A stretch of DNA of 55,499 bases from Bacteroidota bacterium (GCA_023430465.1 JAEZAM010000107.1:1-55499); one strand, 5' to 3'; positions 24,512 to 33,325 are shown, numbered from the stretch's first letter. The notes: generated by a model not told the origin, from the sequence alone. Program-made: numbers and translations.

Positions 24512-25016
24512 ACCGCTGTCCTTTACGATACGCTCGAACTGCCCGGCGCTGTCCAGGAAATCCTGGAGCAATTGCAGCTTAAGCGTTTGTTCTGGTACAA
24601 TGGAACGTCGTAATAAATTGGAGAATAGAGACGATACCAATTTTCTGTCCGCAGGTTTCGGGTCAGCATGATATAGCACTGATGATCGAGGTAGGGCCGC
24701 TCGTTAAAAAAACGTTCCGAACTCCGGGACAAATAACTTACCCCGATCGCTGAAAAATCAGCGGCCACTTTTGATTCAACGAACCAATCCTCTTTGTGAA
24801 AAACCGAACCGGCGGCAATATCCTCACGGTACGAATGAGCCACTGATGCAGTGATTCATATTCCGAGTCGCTTAATGTAAAGAACTCGGGCAAATGCACT
24901 TCGTACACAATTGTAACATCACCCTGTTTGGAGAGAATGCAATCGTACTCAACGACGAAAAGAGGTAATATTTCCTGCAGGTTCCGTTCGCTCACTTTGT
25001 ACCGGTTAGGGTGCAA
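24512..25016 (-). pseudogene. traG: Conjugative transposon TraG ATPase, N-terminal remnant with two frameshifts
   Basis: Three overlapping frames together spell the N-terminus of the TraG/VirB4-like transfer ATPase: LPLFVVEYDCILSKQGDVTI and LPEFFTLSDSEYESLHQWLI (from 25016), then HKEDWFVESKVAADFSAIGV-SYLSRSSERFFNERPYLDHQ in a second frame after a lost base near 24810, then ADRKLVSSLFSNLLRRSIVP and FLDSAGQFERIVKDSG in a third frame after another lost base near 24655. The Walker motifs are all gone. This is decayed conjugative-transposon DNA, adjacent to the AbiE genes. Confidence 0.75.
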
Positions 25017-25077
25017 ATATGGGAGCGGGCGAAGGCGACGGCGTTATGAAAAGGGATTGAAGAGTTGTGAAAGGAAA

Positions 25078-25992
25078 TCATGATCCACTTCCCGGATAAA
25101 AACTGTCTTTTAATTTCGTGTAGAGGGCCTGATGTTTTTCAGGATTATTTTCCTTTAGTTTTTGAAGGTTTTCCAGTTTCCATGCAATACCCGGAAACTT
25201 TTCAAAATTATACACCGTCCAATCCGGTTTCAGGTCTTTCAGGCTCAGTATAAATTTCTTATCCTCATCTGTCAGGTTTTCATGAATTACTTTTAGTAGT
25301 TCGATTCTTGTGGCTTCGTAATGTTCATAGGTGAAGTCTTCCATCGACATGCCCGAAAACTGTGTTTCCATTGCCTGCTTATGGTCCTGCCAGTTCGGAT
25401 GCAGGACTTCGTTGATCGGCCTTGAATGACCCAACAAATAAAATAGAAAGCCTTCCTTTATATCCTTAGTAAATCCCTCGCTATTCAACAAATATCTTAC
25501 ATCAAAGAGATCTCGCGGATGCTGCCGGTCAAGCGCCGCACAAATCTTGCTCCCGAATATCTGGCCCGGTGGTAAAAGATTCATGGATACGGACACATCA
25601 AATTCTTCTTGGACCCTTTGACAAACTTCCCTGTTTACAACCGGATGAAGGCTTCCCCTTCCTGTCAAATTAACTTCCACCTTAATGACAGCGCCTTTCT
25701 CACTTACGTATAATTTGGAGCTTTTTTCCTCGTACCTGATACCGACACCAGGAGCCACCTTTTTGATATTGGCCATGATCCTTTGCAGGGCCTCATCGAT
25801 ATGCGCTTTCGAAGTATCATAGTCTTCCAGAACCAGATAAGTCAGATCAATATCAACCGATAACCTCGGCATATCCCGAAGAAAAAGATTGATGGCTGTA
25901 CCACCATGCAATGCAAAACAATCCTCCTTTGCTACCTCCGGTATTACTTTTAACAGGAGTTGAACCTGTCTTTTATACTCTTCTTTGATCAT
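25078..25992 (-). CDS. AbiEii-type nucleotidyltransferase toxin (type IV TA system)
   Basis: 304 residues. The nucleotidyltransferase signature is clear near residue 30: FALHGGTAINLFLRDMPRLS followed by VDIDLTYL, with the Gly-Gly and Asp-x-Asp metal ligands. The rest is helical. AbiEii toxins transfer nucleotides (GTP-preferring in the studied examples, where tRNA is the likely target) and stop growth until antagonised. It overlaps the antitoxin gene upstream by 20 bases, so they form an operon with antitoxin first. The gene appears complete. Confidence 0.9.
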   Translation of the reverse strand: MIKEEYKRQVQLLLKVIPEVAKEDCFALHGGTAINLFLRDMPRLSVDIDLTYLVLEDYDTSKAHIDEALQRIMANIKKVAPGVGIRYEEKSSKLYVSEKGAVIKVEVNLTGRGSLHPVVNREVCQRVQEEFDVSVSMNLLPPGQIFGSKICAALDRQHPRDLFDVRYLLNSEGFTKDIKEGFLFYLLGHSRPINEVLHPNWQDHKQAMETQFSGMSMEDFTYEHYEATRIELLKVIHENLTDEDKKFILSLKDLKPDWTVYNFEKFPGIAWKLENLQKLKENNPEKHQALYTKLKDSFYPGSGS

Positions 25993-26755
25993 TTTCTTCC
26001 AGTTCTTTTGATACTGTTATTGAATAGGTGGGGTTATACACCCCTTTTTTTACAATACTTCTTTTCCCCTTTCCCAAATCGACCTTGTCAACTTCCAGCT
26101 TTCTGAACCATACATGATCTACCTTTTGCGCCAGGTACAGGAACAGGCGTTTCACTTTTACTGATTCACAGTTTTCCAATAATTGCTGAACGACTGCAGC
26201 CCGCAAATTGTTGAGTCCTTCCATCAGGTGAAAGCATTCTACCAGGTCCTGTTTCAGGGGAACCAGGTACAAGCATTCCAGCATGGCCCGCGCGGGACCT
26301 GATATTTTCATCACAAAGTTCTTAAATTCCTTTTCTACCAGCCCGGCTTCCGGCGGCAGGAAAGAGGTTTTGTAATAATTCACCTGAACGCCCCACTTGT
26401 ATTTCTTAAACCATGACGGCAGGGCTTCTGTCCTTCCGCCGAAGACGGTTACGTGCTCCTGCGAGAGTTCCAGGTAATGAGATAACCCGTGTAGGGATAA
26501 GGCTGTTTTGCCGCCGATATGCACTGTCATATTGGATTGTTTCTGCAAAGCGTACAGGCCGCCCTCGTAGTTCACCTGGTCGCCAGCCCGTTTCATCGCA
26601 CCGGATCCCATGCTCTCAAACCAATTGCTTTTACGGTAGCGTTTTTGCAATTCTAGGCTGTACCCCTGCTCCTTTAACCAAAAAGACTGAAGCACTACTC
26701 CAGCAGGCTGGGATGTCAATAGCTGGTTTAATTTGGATGCATTATCGGTACTCAT
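25973..26755 (-). CDS. AbiEi-type antitoxin (type IV TA system)
   Basis: 260 residues. The front (NQLLTSQPAGVVLQSFWLKE-QGYSLELQKRYRKSNWFESM) is the winged-helix domain of AbiEi antitoxins, and GGKTALSLHGLSHYLELSQE begins the core region typical of the family. AbiEi proteins repress their own promoter and block the toxin without direct binding. The start codon lies inside a GGTAC-N5-GTACC palindrome, and a second copy lies 72 bases up, in line with autorepression. It is the first gene of the pair; the toxin overlaps its end. Confidence 0.88.
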   Translation of the reverse strand: MSTDNASKLNQLLTSQPAGVVLQSFWLKEQGYSLELQKRYRKSNWFESMGSGAMKRAGDQVNYEGGLYALQKQSNMTVHIGGKTALSLHGLSHYLELSQEHVTVFGGRTEALPSWFKKYKWGVQVNYYKTSFLPPEAGLVEKEFKNFVMKISGPARAMLECLYLVPLKQDLVECFHLMEGLNNLRAAVVQQLLENCESVKVKRLFLYLAQKVDHVWFRKLEVDKVDLGKGKRSIVKKGVYNPTYSITVSKELEENDQRRV

Positions 26756-26838
26756 AGTACCAAATTACCACTTTTTTTAAACTAAGCCAACTCCATAGTT
26801 TAATTTTATCAAAATAAGGATACTCAAAGTACCTTATT
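26747..26838 (-). promoter_or_regulatory. AbiE promoter with two operator-like repeats
   Basis: TACTCATAGTACC (26749-26761) and TACTCAAAGTACC (26821-26833) differ at one base and are 72 bases apart. The first forms the palindrome GGTAC-N5-GTACC over the start codon. The second lies inside a longer inverted repeat, AATAAGG...CCTTATT (26813-26838). Studied AbiEi proteins bind two inverted repeats in their promoter, so these are the likely autoregulatory sites. Confidence 0.6.
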
Positions 26839-26980
26839 AGCAACATTTTTAAACAATCGTACCTGGGAACAAAGCTGTGTTTCGAGACATAAACTAGCGT
26901 GCAAGGCCGGTAAAAGTCTTCCGTGACCAGGACTTGATCACGGGCCGGATGGAGCGCTTGGCGAGGGTTTTCATCATGCC

Positions 26981-27175
26981 ATGTTCCCGTATTTACGGGA
27001 TAGCTATGAAGAACGGCTTCATAAAGCACTGGGATATTTATCACCGATAAACTATTCGGCACTGAGGCCGGAGCTTTATCCACAAATGGTGAACGGAAAT
27101 GATTTGCAAATTGAAGAGAACCGTTTAGTGGATAAAGCGGACGAAGAAGAAAAACTGATCGAACTAAAGTTCTAA
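26981..27175 (+). mobile_element. IS3-family transposase C-terminal remnant
   Basis: About 60 residues containing SYEERLHKALGYLSPINY, which matches the closing segment of the IS3/IS150 integrase core (Y-N-x-E-R-x-H-x-A-L-G-Y-x-x-P). The DDE domain, the first open frame and both inverted ends are absent, so it is a scar. It lies between the AbiE promoter and mnmE and marks the right edge of the accessory island. 26839-26980 holds no recognised feature. Confidence 0.6.
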
Positions 27176-27222
27176 CTGACCGGAAAAAGGGTACGCCTAC
27201 ATAGTTAAAGTTGGAGATCGAG

Positions 27223-28611
27223 TCACTTCCCAATACAGAACTTACTGAATATATAATCCAACTGATCCTCGTTCGTGATCGTTCCTGTGATCTCGCCGAG
27301 GTAATGCAAACTCCTCCTAATATCCAGCGCCAGCAGATCGCCCGGCAATCCATTGTCCAGTCCGGCGCGGATATCCGCCAGCGATTTTCCGGCCTCCTGC
27401 AGCGCGTGATAATGCCGCGCATTGGTTACTATCGTATTCTCCGTCTGCACCGTTCCCTGCAATACGATGTCCGTCATCTTCTGTTTCAGTACCGGTAAAT
27501 GCAGGCCCGTCTTTGCACCGATAAACACCAACTGATCCATCCCCGCAAATTTTGCCTTCGCCTCCTGCTCCCCCATCGCATCCACCTTGTTCACCACCAG
27601 CAGATACTTCAATCCCATCGCCTCCAGCTCCCTCTTCTTTTCCATCAATCCTTCCACCGTGTCCATCGCATCATAGAGATACACCACGATATCCGCCTGC
27701 TTCATCTTTTCCCTGCTGCGTTCCATACCCGCATGCTCGATCACATCCTGCGTATGCTCACGTATCCCTGCTGTATCGATCAACCTGAATAATATGCCAT
27801 CGATGTTCAACACCTCCTCGATCGTATCGCGGGTAGTGCCTGGTATATCGCTCACGATCGCGCGATTCTCATTCAACAACGCATTCAACAATGTCGACTT
27901 CCCGGCATTCGGCCGGCCTACAATCGCCACACTGACACCGTTCCGGATCACATTACCCAAACGGAATGAATGGATCAACCGGTCTGTTGCCGATTGCAAC
28001 TGACCTATCAATGTGTAAAATGCCGCGCGGTCAGCAAATGCCACATCCTCCTGTGCGAAGTCGAGTTCCAACTCGATCAATGCCGAGAACCTTATCAGTT
28101 CCTCTCTCAGATTCCGGAGCTCTTCGGAAAATCCACCACGCATGGTATGCATCGCCGCCTTCTGTGAGGCGGCTGTATTGCTCGCTATCAGGTCTGCTAC
28201 CGATTCCGCCTGCGTGAGATCCAGCTTTCCATTCAGAAAAGCACGCTGTGTGAATTCCCCCGCTTTCGCAAGCCGGGCTCCCAACTGGATACAGGCATCG
28301 ATCACCTGTTGTTGGATATACGGCGAGCCGTGGCAACTGATCTCGATCACATCCTCACCCGTGTAGGATCTTGGTCCGCGATAAAGGGAAATAACCACTT
28401 CGTCCAGTTGCCGGCCGGCATAGACCAGCAACCCCACGTGCAGTGTATGCGATGGAAGTGTGGTGACATCTTTTGAAGGAAAGAGCTCATTGACGATGTC
28501 AAAGCTCATTGGTCCGCTGAGGCGTATCACACCGATAGCGCCAATGCCCGCAGGCGTAGCCAGTGCTACGATGGTTTGATCCCATCCTGGTAAACTGTTA
28601 TTCACACCCAA
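27223..28611 (-). CDS. mnmE: tRNA modification GTPase MnmE
   Basis: 462 residues, the usual length. The N-terminal folate-binding domain begins IVALATPAGIGAIGVIRLSG, and the GTPase domain has G1 GRPNAGKS, G3 DTAG (IDTAGIRE) and G4 NKVD. The C-terminus ends with FCIGK, the invariant Cys motif of MnmE. With MnmG it makes the 5-carboxymethylaminomethyl or related group on U34 of several tRNAs. It is a conserved core gene at the edge of the island. Confidence 0.97.
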   Translation of the reverse strand: MGVNNSLPGWDQTIVALATPAGIGAIGVIRLSGPMSFDIVNELFPSKDVTTLPSHTLHVGLLVYAGRQLDEVVISLYRGPRSYTGEDVIEISCHGSPYIQQQVIDACIQLGARLAKAGEFTQRAFLNGKLDLTQAESVADLIASNTAASQKAAMHTMRGGFSEELRNLREELIRFSALIELELDFAQEDVAFADRAAFYTLIGQLQSATDRLIHSFRLGNVIRNGVSVAIVGRPNAGKSTLLNALLNENRAIVSDIPGTTRDTIEEVLNIDGILFRLIDTAGIREHTQDVIEHAGMERSREKMKQADIVVYLYDAMDTVEGLMEKKRELEAMGLKYLLVVNKVDAMGEQEAKAKFAGMDQLVFIGAKTGLHLPVLKQKMTDIVLQGTVQTENTIVTNARHYHALQEAGKSLADIRAGLDNGLPGDLLALDIRRSLHYLGEITGTITNEDQLDYIFSKFCIGK

Positions 28612-28635
28612 AATTAGCCGTAAGAATGCCGTAAA

Positions 28636-28667
28636 TGAAAAAATCCTCCCGCTACTGCGGGAGGATT
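28636..28667 (-). terminator. Terminator of the exb-tonB operon
   Basis: An 11-bp perfect stem AATCCTCCCGC / GCGGGAGGATT with loop TACT (28642-28667) is followed on the minus strand by a run of T. It lies 25 bases beyond the tonB stop codon at 28692. Confidence 0.9.
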
Positions 28668-28691
28668 GTATAAAATCGTTGGGGGGAATGC

Positions 28692-29519
28692 TTATTCTGA
28701 AGTAACCTGGAAAGTAATGGGCTGCTTACGGTAAGCGTTCACATTACGACCGTTCTGAATAGCCGGCGTCCAGGATGGACCTTTCTTAATTACACGTACC
28801 GCCTCAGCTTCCATCCCGAATCCGTGGTTGGTCATCGCTTTTACATCGCTGATCGAACCATCCTTGCTCACGATAAACTGAACGTATACAGTGTAAAGAC
28901 CTTCTGGTGCGCCGTTATCAACGGGGGCGTTTGCGTTCAGGTTCCTTTCGAGGTATTTTCTCCAGGCACCTTCACCACCTTTGAACGCGGCTTCAACTTC
29001 CACTTTTTCGAAGATCTTGTTCTCATCTTCTTCCTTTTTCACCTCAACCACGCCTTTACCATCATCGATCACGGCAGGGGCAACGATACCCTCGTCCTTG
29101 ATACCAGCCTGGTCGATAACGTCGATCTTGGCTTCCTTCAGTTCTTCCTGTGCGGGAGGCGGCTCCACTACTTCCTCATCCTTTACGATCTTGGGAGGAG
29201 TGAACTGCTGCATCTCGATCTTGGGAGGATCTGGTGGCTTTGGCGGAGGCGGAGGTGGGGGTTCCACAACTTCCTCTTCCTGTTTGATCTCCTGGATTGT
29301 TACTTCCCTCACTTCGAGGTCCTCTGATGGACCATCGTTGAGGTTGCTGGCGATGACAGAGCCGATAAGCGCGAGCAGGGCAACTGAAGCTGTCACAACA
29401 AGCGCGATGATGATCCGCCTGTTATACGTCTTCCGCAACTCGTAAGCGCCGTACTCCTTGTTCCGGCCTTCGAAGACCAGGTCAAGTATGTCCGCCGATA
29501 AAATCTTATTTGCTTCCAT
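28692..29519 (-). CDS. tonB: Energy transducer TonB
   Basis: 275 residues. A short cytoplasmic N-terminus (MEANKILSADILDLVFEGRN-KEYGAYELRKTYNRR, the usual Bacteroidota start) leads to one membrane helix (IIIALVVTASVALLALIGSV), then a Pro-rich periplasmic spacer (EPPPPPPPKPPDPPKIEMQ) and an acidic stretch. The C-terminal TonB domain has FIVSKDGSISDVKAMTNHGF and ends in RKQPITFQVTSE. It transfers the proton-motive energy of ExbB/ExbD to outer-membrane receptors such as the two in this window. It is the last gene of an operon with exbB and two exbD. Confidence 0.95.
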   Translation of the reverse strand: MEANKILSADILDLVFEGRNKEYGAYELRKTYNRRIIIALVVTASVALLALIGSVIASNLNDGPSEDLEVREVTIQEIKQEEEVVEPPPPPPPKPPDPPKIEMQQFTPPKIVKDEEVVEPPPAQEELKEAKIDVIDQAGIKDEGIVAPAVIDDGKGVVEVKKEEDENKIFEKVEVEAAFKGGEGAWRKYLERNLNANAPVDNGAPEGLYTVYVQFIVSKDGSISDVKAMTNHGFGMEAEAVRVIKKGPSWTPAIQNGRNVNAYRKQPITFQVTSE

Positions 29520-29569
29520 GTTCCGGTTTTGTTTAAATGAGATGCGACGGTCGCATCATTTCCATAAAC

Positions 29570-30202
29570 TTAATTTCCACCCTGTCCTTCGGTTGCCCGA
29601 ACCAGGTCTTTTTCCGTGTCGGTGATCTTCACCATTGCAAAACGCTGTACCTGGTTGATCGTCATCTCATCCAGGATATCTACCGTGTTCTTGTAGGTAG
29701 CATCTTCCATGGGCTTGATCACTACAACGAGATCCCTGTCGAGATCCGCCGTTTCCCAGTTCTTTTCACCGCGATCCTTGGCTTTTTGCTTGAGTGTTTC
29801 GCACTGACCATCATGCTGGTGAGTACGGATCACCTCTCTTTTTTTGTTGATGATCACGTCACGAATACCGGCGAAATTGGTTGTCTTGAAAATGCTGGAT
29901 GCATTCTCATTTGTCATTTCACCTTCGTAGTAGTAAACGCGGTCATTCTTTCCGAGCATAATGGTGAGGGCACCGGACTGTTTTGCCTTGGTCAGTTCAT
30001 CCTGCTTGTTCGTATCCTTCGGCATGTTGAGGTCCATCGTTTTTGGAGAGCTCATGGTTGCCGTGAAGATGAAGAATGTGATCAGAAGAAATCCAAGGTC
30101 CACCATCGGCGTCATATCCACCCGGGTAGAAAGCTTTTTTGCCTTCTTCACTCCCGGGCCTTTCTTGTGGCCACTATCACCACCACCTTCTATACTTGCC
30201 AT
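29570..30202 (-). CDS. ExbD/TolR biopolymer transport protein (second copy)
   Basis: 210 residues. A basic cytoplasmic tail (GHKKGPGVKKAKKLSTRVDM) is followed by TPMVDLGFLLITFFIFTATM, the ExbD membrane helix with the conserved proton-path Asp, and then a periplasmic domain of about 150 residues. It pairs with the neighbouring ExbD and ExbB. Two different ExbD genes side by side are usual in Bacteroidota operons of this kind. It lies 21 bases after the first exbD and 50 bases before tonB. Confidence 0.93.
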   Translation of the reverse strand: MASIEGGGDSGHKKGPGVKKAKKLSTRVDMTPMVDLGFLLITFFIFTATMSSPKTMDLNMPKDTNKQDELTKAKQSGALTIMLGKNDRVYYYEGEMTNENASSIFKTTNFAGIRDVIINKKREVIRTHQHDGQCETLKQKAKDRGEKNWETADLDRDLVVVIKPMEDATYKNTVDILDEMTINQVQRFAMVKITDTEKDLVRATEGQGGN

Positions 30203-30223
30203 AATAAAATGGTTTGAATTTGA

Positions 30224-30892
30224 TTATTTACTTGATGATTCCGCTCTGTTTCTCAGATCCAGATCCGATCCCGCAGGTGCACCCTCAAGTGAAGTGATCA
30301 GGTTGTACTTGAACTCTTCATTTTTCCTGAAGGCATTGATCACCGCTTCGAAAGTCGGATACTTTGAATTGTTATCGCCTTTGATCAGGTAGATCAGTCT
30401 GCTGCTACCGTCGGCAAAAGCTTTTTTCGTTTCATCGATCCACCAAACGAGCTCGTTGTTGAGGGTATCCAACACTGGTATACCGGGTTGGGTTACTTTT
30501 TCCTGCTGCTCGGGGGTCATGTTCAGCAACTGCTTCAATCCTCCAAACGGCACACCGATGATGGGTGCGGAGGAGAATTTCTGGATCTCGGCAGGTGTCA
30601 GTCCCAGGTTCCTGGTCTTGTTGATACCCTCGATGATCGTAGTCAGTTTGCTTGGATCCTTGGGAGACGAAATATTCAAAAAAACCTTACTATCTGCGCC
30701 AATTGTGATCAGCATCGCGTTCTCCTCCTTCAGTGCCTTGGAAGACACAGAGTTAGGGGTGGTAACTGGCACCGGCTCAGGTGGTTTAAACTTTGTTGCC
30801 ATGATAAAGAACGACAGGATCAGGAACGCGATGTCCACGAAGGGCGTCATGTCCGTGTCTGTGCTCTTTCTTGGCAGTTTTACACTTGGCAT
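30224..30892 (-). CDS. ExbD/TolR biopolymer transport protein (first copy)
   Basis: 222 residues. A short tail (MPSVKLPRKSTDTDM) leads into TPFVDIAFLILSFFIMATKF, with the conserved Asp in the helix, and then a long periplasmic domain. It differs from the second ExbD in length and sequence, so the two are not recent duplicates; they may form a mixed complex with ExbB. It is preceded by a hairpin at 30921-30943 that could lower expression relative to exbB. Confidence 0.93.
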   Translation of the reverse strand: MPSVKLPRKSTDTDMTPFVDIAFLILSFFIMATKFKPPEPVPVTTPNSVSSKALKEENAMLITIGADSKVFLNISSPKDPSKLTTIIEGINKTRNLGLTPAEIQKFSSAPIIGVPFGGLKQLLNMTPEQQEKVTQPGIPVLDTLNNELVWWIDETKKAFADGSSRLIYLIKGDNNSKYPTFEAVINAFRKNEEFKYNLITSLEGAPAGSDLDLRNRAESSSK

Positions 30893-30920
30893 TGTCTGCT
30901 ACTTTTTAAAATGAGATGAA

Positions 30921-30943
30921 AAACCGCCGTATTTCCATACGGC
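30921..30943 (-). terminator. Partial terminator between exbB and exbD
   Basis: GCCGTAT / ATACGGC with loop TTCC (30926-30943) is a 7-bp stem followed on the minus strand by GGTTTTTC. It sits in the 61-base gap inside the operon and probably lets some transcription through, giving more ExbB than ExbD and TonB, which fits the known complex stoichiometry. Confidence 0.6.
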
Positions 30944-30953
30944 AGTCCCTTAA

Positions 30954-31814
30954 TTATTTGTACAGTGAACCGAAGCTCTGTGTCAGGGTGAAGCCTGACT
31001 CGTCAATACCGTAAGTGATCGAGTCGATCTTGGTAGTGAAGATGTTGTACATAACAAGGGCAAGTGCAGATGTACCGATACCGAGGGCTGTGTTATAGAG
31101 GGCCTCAGAGATACCAACCGCGAGTGCGCTGGAATCACCGCCTCCACCACCTTCACCAAGGGCAGCGAATGATTTGATCATACCGATTACCGTTCCGAGA
31201 AGGGCAACGAGGGTACCAACTGATGTAATGGTAGAAAGGAACACCAGGTTCTTCTGCAGCATAGGCAGTTCAAGTGCTGTTGCTTCTTCTACTTCCTTCT
31301 GGATTGACAGTACCTTTTGTTCAGTATCCAACCCTGGCTCATTGATCATTTCTTTGTAACGGCGCAGACCTGCTTTCATAACGTTTGCAACAGAACCGCG
31401 TTGTTTGTCGCACTCAGACAGTGCTGCATCTACGTTACGGTTAGCGAGGTGATATTGTACTTTACGGATGAAGTCAGAGATAGATCCATTACCCAGCGCT
31501 TTGCGGATAGTCAGCAGACGCTCGATAGAGAACACAAATACCATCAACAACATACCAATCAGCAAAGGCACGATAATACCACCTTCATAGATCCGGTGGA
31601 AGGCATCCTTAGGTCCTTTGTGCTCAGGCCAAAACCAGCCTTCAGTGGATGGATTGGTGAACCCTTTTGGATCACCCATCAGAAACCGCCAGATAATGTA
31701 ACCAGCAATCACACAAACAATCGGGGCGATCCATGATATCGCATTCCCACCTTTCTTTGGTTGAACAGAAGTAGCCTTAACCGATGCGCTTGCAGTTGGT
31801 TTAGTCTCAGCCAT
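30954..31814 (-). CDS. exbB: MotA/TolQ/ExbB proton channel protein
   Basis: 286 residues. After a Lys/Thr-rich tail there is a first helix (AISWIAPIVCVIAGYIIWRF), then a long extracytoplasmic part, a helix (VPLLIGMLLMVFVFSIERLL), a cytoplasmic loop and the paired helices LVFLSTITSVGTLVALLGTV and SALAVGISEALYNTALGIGT of the MotA/ExbB domain. It forms the proton channel with ExbD and powers TonB. It is the first gene of the operon; a promoter is expected in 31815-31990, but no clear TAnnTTTG box is present. Confidence 0.93.
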   Translation of the reverse strand: MAETKPTASASVKATSVQPKKGGNAISWIAPIVCVIAGYIIWRFLMGDPKGFTNPSTEGWFWPEHKGPKDAFHRIYEGGIIVPLLIGMLLMVFVFSIERLLTIRKALGNGSISDFIRKVQYHLANRNVDAALSECDKQRGSVANVMKAGLRRYKEMINEPGLDTEQKVLSIQKEVEEATALELPMLQKNLVFLSTITSVGTLVALLGTVIGMIKSFAALGEGGGGGDSSALAVGISEALYNTALGIGTSALALVMYNIFTTKIDSITYGIDESGFTLTQSFGSLYK

Positions 31815-31990
31815 GATCTTAATTTTTAGGTTTTTTTAAATTTAAATGAGCCTTAATTTGAGGCTACAATTCTACTGAAAAAGTTTATACAAATCTTCCC
31901 CCTCTATATTTTTTTATAGCAGGGACGTCAAGTTAAGGTTTTTTTCAAATGCACAACTGCCCACGGGATAATTTGATGAGAATTTCATGA

Positions 31991-33268
31991 TTATTCATAA
32001 CGAAGTGCCTCGATCGGATTGAGCTTTCCTGCTTTCCAGGCGGGATATATCCCTGCTGCCAACCCCACAAGGGTGCAGATCAGGATACCATAGAAGATCC
32101 AGTCCCACGGCACCACGAAACCCGTTCCCAGCACGACTGAAAAAAGATTGCCCACAAGCACGCCAAGAAATATGCCGAACAAGGCACCCAGGATGCTGAT
32201 GATGATCGCTTCCAGTAAAAACTGGATAATTACCGTGCTTTTCTTCCCTCCGATCGCCTTCACGAGTCCTACTTCTTTTGTCCTTTCCGATACGGATACC
32301 AGCATAATATTCATCAACCCAATCGCTGCTCCGATCAGCGTGATCAGACCGATCACCGTGGCAGCCGTTGTCAGGAAACTGAGGCTGTTCATGGCCTTCT
32401 CGGCTACACTGTCGCTGCGGTCCAGCGCAAAATTATTTTCTTCGGTTGTATTCAGTCGCCTGATAGGCCGGAACGCTGCTTCCGCTTCCCCCATTGCCTC
32501 GGGTACATTCCGGAGATCGTTGGCCATCACGGCAACAACGTATGAGTTTCCGGAAGAAAAATTTCGGCTGATGTTATAATAGCCTGTGATCACCATGTTG
32601 TCACGGCTGAATCCAAAACTGCTTCCCCGACTTTCCAGTACGCCAAGCACTTGATATGGAATGTTATTTATCCGTATCATTTTACCCGGCGCACGGCCAA
32701 TTTCCGACCTGAATAACTTGCTGGCCACATCATAACCAAGTATACAAACATTGCTTCCCCCCTGTATCTCTTTTCTTGTAAAGTTGCGCCCAGCGGCCAG
32801 TTCAAAGCCATTCAGCGCAAGATAATTCTCATCACCACCAAACAACATCACATTTGGGCTTGTCTTCCTGGTCTCATAGGAAACTATGCTGTTCCGGTTG
32901 CCCATCACGGATATGCCGGTGAGCGCAGGATATTTATAATGTGCTACGAATAATTCGGCTTCATCCTTAGTAATGGGTCGCCCAAGATTTGATTTCTTTT
33001 CCTTGCGCGTTGTCTTCTTCGACAATTTCACATCATCACCTCCATCTCCTCCGAAGCGGATATTTCTTTCCTTGAACCGGAGCGTGAAAGCGTTGGCTCC
33101 CATGCTGGAAAAACTTTCAGAAAATTTCTGGTTCATGGCTTTGATAGCAGTGATGATACCGACAAGCGCCATGATCCCAAAGGCAATGATTGCCACGGTG
33201 AGACCCGTGCGAAGCTTATTGCCGCGAACGGTGCGATAGGCCAGCGAGAATACATCGGAAATACCCAT
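31991..33268 (-). CDS. ABC transporter permease (MacB/FtsX type)
   Basis: 425 residues. The N-terminal helix (RGNKLRTGLTVAIIAFGIMA) is followed by a periplasmic core of about 230 residues, then the FtsX-type permease part with three helices, including LTTAATVIGLITLIGAAIGL, ERTKEVGLVKAIGGKKSTVI and a typical AWKAGKLNPIEALRYE ending. It would act as the membrane half of an exporter of lipoproteins, peptides or drugs. No ATPase gene lies next to it. It is separate from the exb operon and may have its own promoter. Confidence 0.88.
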   Translation of the reverse strand: MGISDVFSLAYRTVRGNKLRTGLTVAIIAFGIMALVGIITAIKAMNQKFSESFSSMGANAFTLRFKERNIRFGGDGGDDVKLSKKTTRKEKKSNLGRPITKDEAELFVAHYKYPALTGISVMGNRNSIVSYETRKTSPNVMLFGGDENYLALNGFELAAGRNFTRKEIQGGSNVCILGYDVASKLFRSEIGRAPGKMIRINNIPYQVLGVLESRGSSFGFSRDNMVITGYYNISRNFSSGNSYVVAVMANDLRNVPEAMGEAEAAFRPIRRLNTTEENNFALDRSDSVAEKAMNSLSFLTTAATVIGLITLIGAAIGLMNIMLVSVSERTKEVGLVKAIGGKKSTVIIQFLLEAIIISILGALFGIFLGVLVGNLFSVVLGTGFVVPWDWIFYGILICTLVGLAAGIYPAWKAGKLNPIEALRYE

Positions 33269-33325
33269 GATCTGCCGAAATTAAACAATCAAATGAGAAA
33301 AGCCCCGGCCTAAATTTTTGCTGGC

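Noticed and set aside
26742..27422. Long minus-strand open frame over the AbiE promoter and the mnmE end
   Set aside because: It crosses the mnmE gene and the AbiE operators, has no family resemblance and reads as chance sequence.
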